The translations under genes were made by a program, and so were the position numbers. This document shows, one piece after another, positions 5,707 through 7,476 of a stretch of DNA of 7,476 nt; positions within the stretch are counted from its first letter, which is position 1, and each line of letters begins with the position of its first letter. Below the pieces are notes generated by a model. It was not told the origin of the DNA and made no database searches. It saw nothing but the letters and a program-made list of their open reading frames with translations. Origin of the DNA: Pseudomonadales bacterium (lineage in GTDB: Bacteria; Pseudomonadota; Gammaproteobacteria; Pseudomonadales; Pseudohongiellaceae); assembly GCA_031277435.1 (NCBI GenBank), contig JAITMI010000274.1, positions 1 through 7,476 on the forward strand. Direction: 5' to 3'.

Positions 5707-6084
5707 CTACGGATCAGAGCCTTCGTCATCAGGCGGCGCTTCCAGCGCCATCGCCTTATCAATCAAAGCCGACAACTCACGGCCATGCTCGATGCTTTCA
5801 TCATAGGCAAAACGCAATTTGGGCGTGCTGCGCAGATTCAGGCGCTTGGCGAGCAGGGAGCGCAAATAGCCGCTGGCCTTGTTCAACACCTCCGACACTT
5901 CGGCGGCGTCGGCGTTGAGCGCGGTGAAATACACCACGGCATGGGCCAGGTCGCGGCTCACTTTGGCGTCGATCACCGACACCATGCCCAGGCGCGGGTC
6001 GCGCAATTCGTCGCGGATCAACACGGCCAGCTCTTGCTTGAGCTGGTCGCCGATGCGGTCGAGCCGGTTGGACGGTCTGGGCAT
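5707..6084 (-). CDS. rbfA: 30S ribosome-binding factor A
   Basis: RbfA is a single KH-type-fold protein that binds immature 30S subunits, helps mature the 5' end of 16S rRNA (helix 1 region) and is needed for cold growth in E. coli. From the ATG at 6084 it has 125 residues. The N-terminal helix RLDRIGDQLKQELA is followed by IRDELRDPRLG, which matches the family. NKASGYLRSLLAKRL gives the kinked helix typical of its KH fold, and RSTPKLRFAYDES the final conserved strand. A GTG 12 bp upstream (6096) is in frame, but the ATG has GAGG six bases before it and yields the normal N-terminus, so I prefer it. It lies 39 bp after infB and is clearly in the same operon. Downstream is a 150-bp repeat-rich spacer before truB. 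Confidence 0.95.
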   Translation of the reverse strand: MPRPSNRLDRIGDQLKQELAVLIRDELRDPRLGMVSVIDAKVSRDLAHAVVYFTALNADAAEVSEVLNKASGYLRSLLAKRLNLRSTPKLRFAYDESIEHGRELSALIDKAMALEAPPDDEGSDP

Positions 6085-6090
6085 GATGCG

Positions 6091-6094
6091 CCTC
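6091..6094 (-). promoter_or_regulatory. rbfA Shine-Dalgarno that decides the start
   Basis: GAGG (6094-6091) lies six bases before the ATG at 6084. For the alternative GTG at 6096 the only purine run (AAGG, 6100-6097) abuts the codon and is too close to work. Confidence 0.6.
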
Positions 6095-6123
6095 ACCCTT
6101 GCTGCGAATTACGGGCTTACCAG

Positions 6124-7476
<1,353 letters not shown>

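Noticed and set aside
4853..5806. 317-residue plus-strand ORF opposite truB and its spacer
   Set aside because: It is antisense to the catalytic part of truB and runs through the repeats. The codon pattern is explained by the truB frame.
6085..6096. GTG at 6096 as the rbfA start (129 residues)
   Set aside because: No spaced Shine-Dalgarno precedes it, while the ATG at 6084 has GAGG at six bases and gives the usual RbfA N-terminus.

Overview
The window reads almost entirely on the minus strand. It carries the conserved translation and RNA-processing cluster infB (3' part) - rbfA - truB - [gene of unknown function] - rpsO - pnp, transcribed from the right edge towards the left. Order, protein lengths and motifs fit a proteobacterium. 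The S15, TruB and PNPase sequences look more gammaproteobacterial to me, while the C-terminal end of IF2 looks betaproteobacterial, so I place it in Gammaproteobacteria or Betaproteobacteria with a mild lean to the former. GC content is fairly high, and GC-rich palindromic repeats sit between the genes.

Layout. 7476-6124: last 450 residues of IF2. 6084-5707: rbfA. 5706-5555: a 150-bp spacer made largely of repeats. 5554-4592: truB. 4490-3207: a 427-residue membrane-anchored protein I do not recognise, in a place where truB is normally followed directly by rpsO. 3206-2892: a spacer holding a perfect 39-bp inverted repeat pair, an extended -10 promoter and an rpsO leader that can fold as a pseudoknot. 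2891-2622: rpsO. 2611-2576: an intrinsic terminator/attenuator. 2556-445: pnp. 423-386: the strong pnp terminator. 1-385: a poor region with one possible 50-residue membrane peptide, a degenerate repeat and an 11-C homopolymer.

How the genes work together. IF2 loads initiator tRNA. RbfA matures the 30S 16S rRNA end. TruB makes pseudouridine 55 in tRNA. S15 nucleates the 30S central domain. PNPase degrades and processes RNA. The rpsO-pnp pair is separated by an attenuator, as known in E. coli, and S15 probably represses its own translation through the leader.

The most unusual feature is a family of 39-bp elements, each a 24-bp palindrome plus a 15-bp G/C-rich tail. Four copies are present as two inverted pairs. 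One pair brackets the truB start exactly: the upstream copy supplies the ribosome-binding region, the start codon lies in the 12-bp junction, and the downstream copy encodes an in-frame 13-residue N-terminal extension of TruB.
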